A DNA stretch of 64,000 nt from Hortaea werneckii. Lineage: Eukaryota; Ascomycota; Dothideomycetes; Mycosphaerellales; Teratosphaeriaceae. Positions 63,354 to 64,000 of the stretch are shown here, piece after piece; position 1 is the stretch's first letter, and every line of letters starts with the position of its first letter. The DNA lies in NCBI GenBank assembly GCA_037044905.1, contig JBAOKB010000045.1, positions 248,001 through 312,000 of the forward strand, in the 5' to 3' direction. The position numbers were made by a program, and so were the translations under genes. The notes under the pieces were generated by a model. The model saw only the letters and a program-made list of their open reading frames with translations, searched no databases and had not been told where the DNA came from.

Positions 63354-64000
63354 GATATGAAGTCATCCAGTGCAGGCTAGGCAAAAGCAAAGATGGATGG
63401 CGTATGTGGTAATGGGCGGCGCACCCAGAGATGCAATGCCCTTGTACTATGAATCATCTCTTCTCTTTTCTATCTGCTCGGCGCTCAAAGGGTAGTGGGA
63501 TATTTTCATCAGAAACTGAACTCTGAGGAAGAATCGGGGGATTGGCTGCTTTCTTTTTACTCTGAACGATGGGAAGTTACTAGCATGGACCGGCTGACCA
63601 GCGTTGAACACGGACGGGTACAGCGGGCAGACTTCCTGCTATAGCTGGCATTGGGAGGATGTGTGCAATACATAGTTGAGCAATGAAGGCAAAGTCAAGC
63701 CACAGACCTTAGAAACCTCCCCACGACTTCGTTTTGCAGTTATGGGAACGGCAAATCCCGTTACCTCTCGCATGTTCTTCGCATTGCATTGTCACATCTC
63801 GTAACCCTAACTTTTTCTAAACCACTATGATGAAGTTTGAATTTTGTACACGACTACGCTTAGTAGCTTGCCTCGTAGTGCGATGCAAGTGACCATGGTC
63901 TCGCTCTCGAGGGTGAAGCCCCACCAGGCGTTCACGAAGTTTCCCGTTTAAACTCAACTTTGTCAGATGTCATTCCCGATACCTGTTTCTGTCTCAAACA
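63354..64000. other. 3' flank of DEF1 and intergenic end of window
   Basis: About 650 bp follow the DEF1 stop. No gene, repeat or RNA gene is recognised. Confidence 0.4.

Overview
This 64 kb window is nuclear DNA of a filamentous ascomycete (Pezizomycotina). The evidence is: compact genes with short introns (mostly 49-87 nt, GT..AG, with CTAAC- or CTGAC-like branch points), clear fungal orthologues of housekeeping genes, a Zn2Cys6 regulator, a cutinase, a Dal5-type MFS carrier and a sterigmatocystin-type O-methyltransferase. A Dothideomycete (Mycosphaerellales-like) is my best guess, from overall gene style only. Intron borders were placed by hand by matching splice sites, reading phase and family conservation.

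Layout. 0.5-3.6 kb: YAK1 kinase (+). 5.1-6.5 kb: PEX14 (-). 6.9-9.5 kb: NDC80 (+). 10.0-17.2 kb: MEC1/ATR checkpoint kinase (-). 17.5-17.9 kb: COX16 (+). 18.1-20.5 kb: phosphofructokinase (-). 21.6-23.4 kb: Mediator subunit MED17 (-). 23.7-25.2 kb: IMP-specific 5'-nucleotidase ISN1 (+). 25.3-27.7 kb: tRNA m2,2G26 methyltransferase TRM1 (-). 28.0-36.1 kb: an accessory catabolic cluster. 36.5-37.3 kb: ESCRT-III subunit DID2 (-). 38.3-39.5 kb: GPI-type cutinase (+). 39.9-40.8 kb: P-loop sulfotransferase-like protein (+). 42.0-44.9 kb: EF-hand MscS channel (+). 46.3-47.6 kb: O-methyltransferase (+). 48.0-49.7 kb: secreted M14 carboxypeptidase (+). 50.2-53.0 kb: retromer VPS35 (-). 53.4-54.2 kb: DPM1 (+). 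55.3-56.3 kb: Ser/Thr-rich secreted protein (+). 57.7-59.2 kb: unknown protein (-). 60.0-63.4 kb: RNA polymerase II degradation factor DEF1 (+).

The most interesting part is 28.0-36.1 kb. There a Dal5-type MFS carrier, a LigI-like amidohydrolase (pyrone-dicarboxylate lactonase style), a Zn2Cys6 regulator, a D-2-hydroxyacid dehydrogenase and a LigK/HMG-aldolase-like RraA-fold protein sit side by side, with paired divergent promoters. By analogy with bacterial protocatechuate 4,5-cleavage, the set looks like uptake, lactone hydrolysis, retro-aldol cleavage and 2-oxoacid reduction under one regulator. The carrier has a one-base frameshift in this sequence, so the cluster may be decaying here, or the base may be an assembly error. 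The carrier/amidohydrolase promoter holds an 18-bp near-perfect palindrome that could be the regulator's site.

The other genes are mostly single-copy housekeeping genes with no evident functional link. Two convergent intergenic regions (YAK1/PEX14 and NDC80/MEC1) carry long polypurine tracts. I saw no transposon, rRNA, convincing tRNA or CRISPR array.
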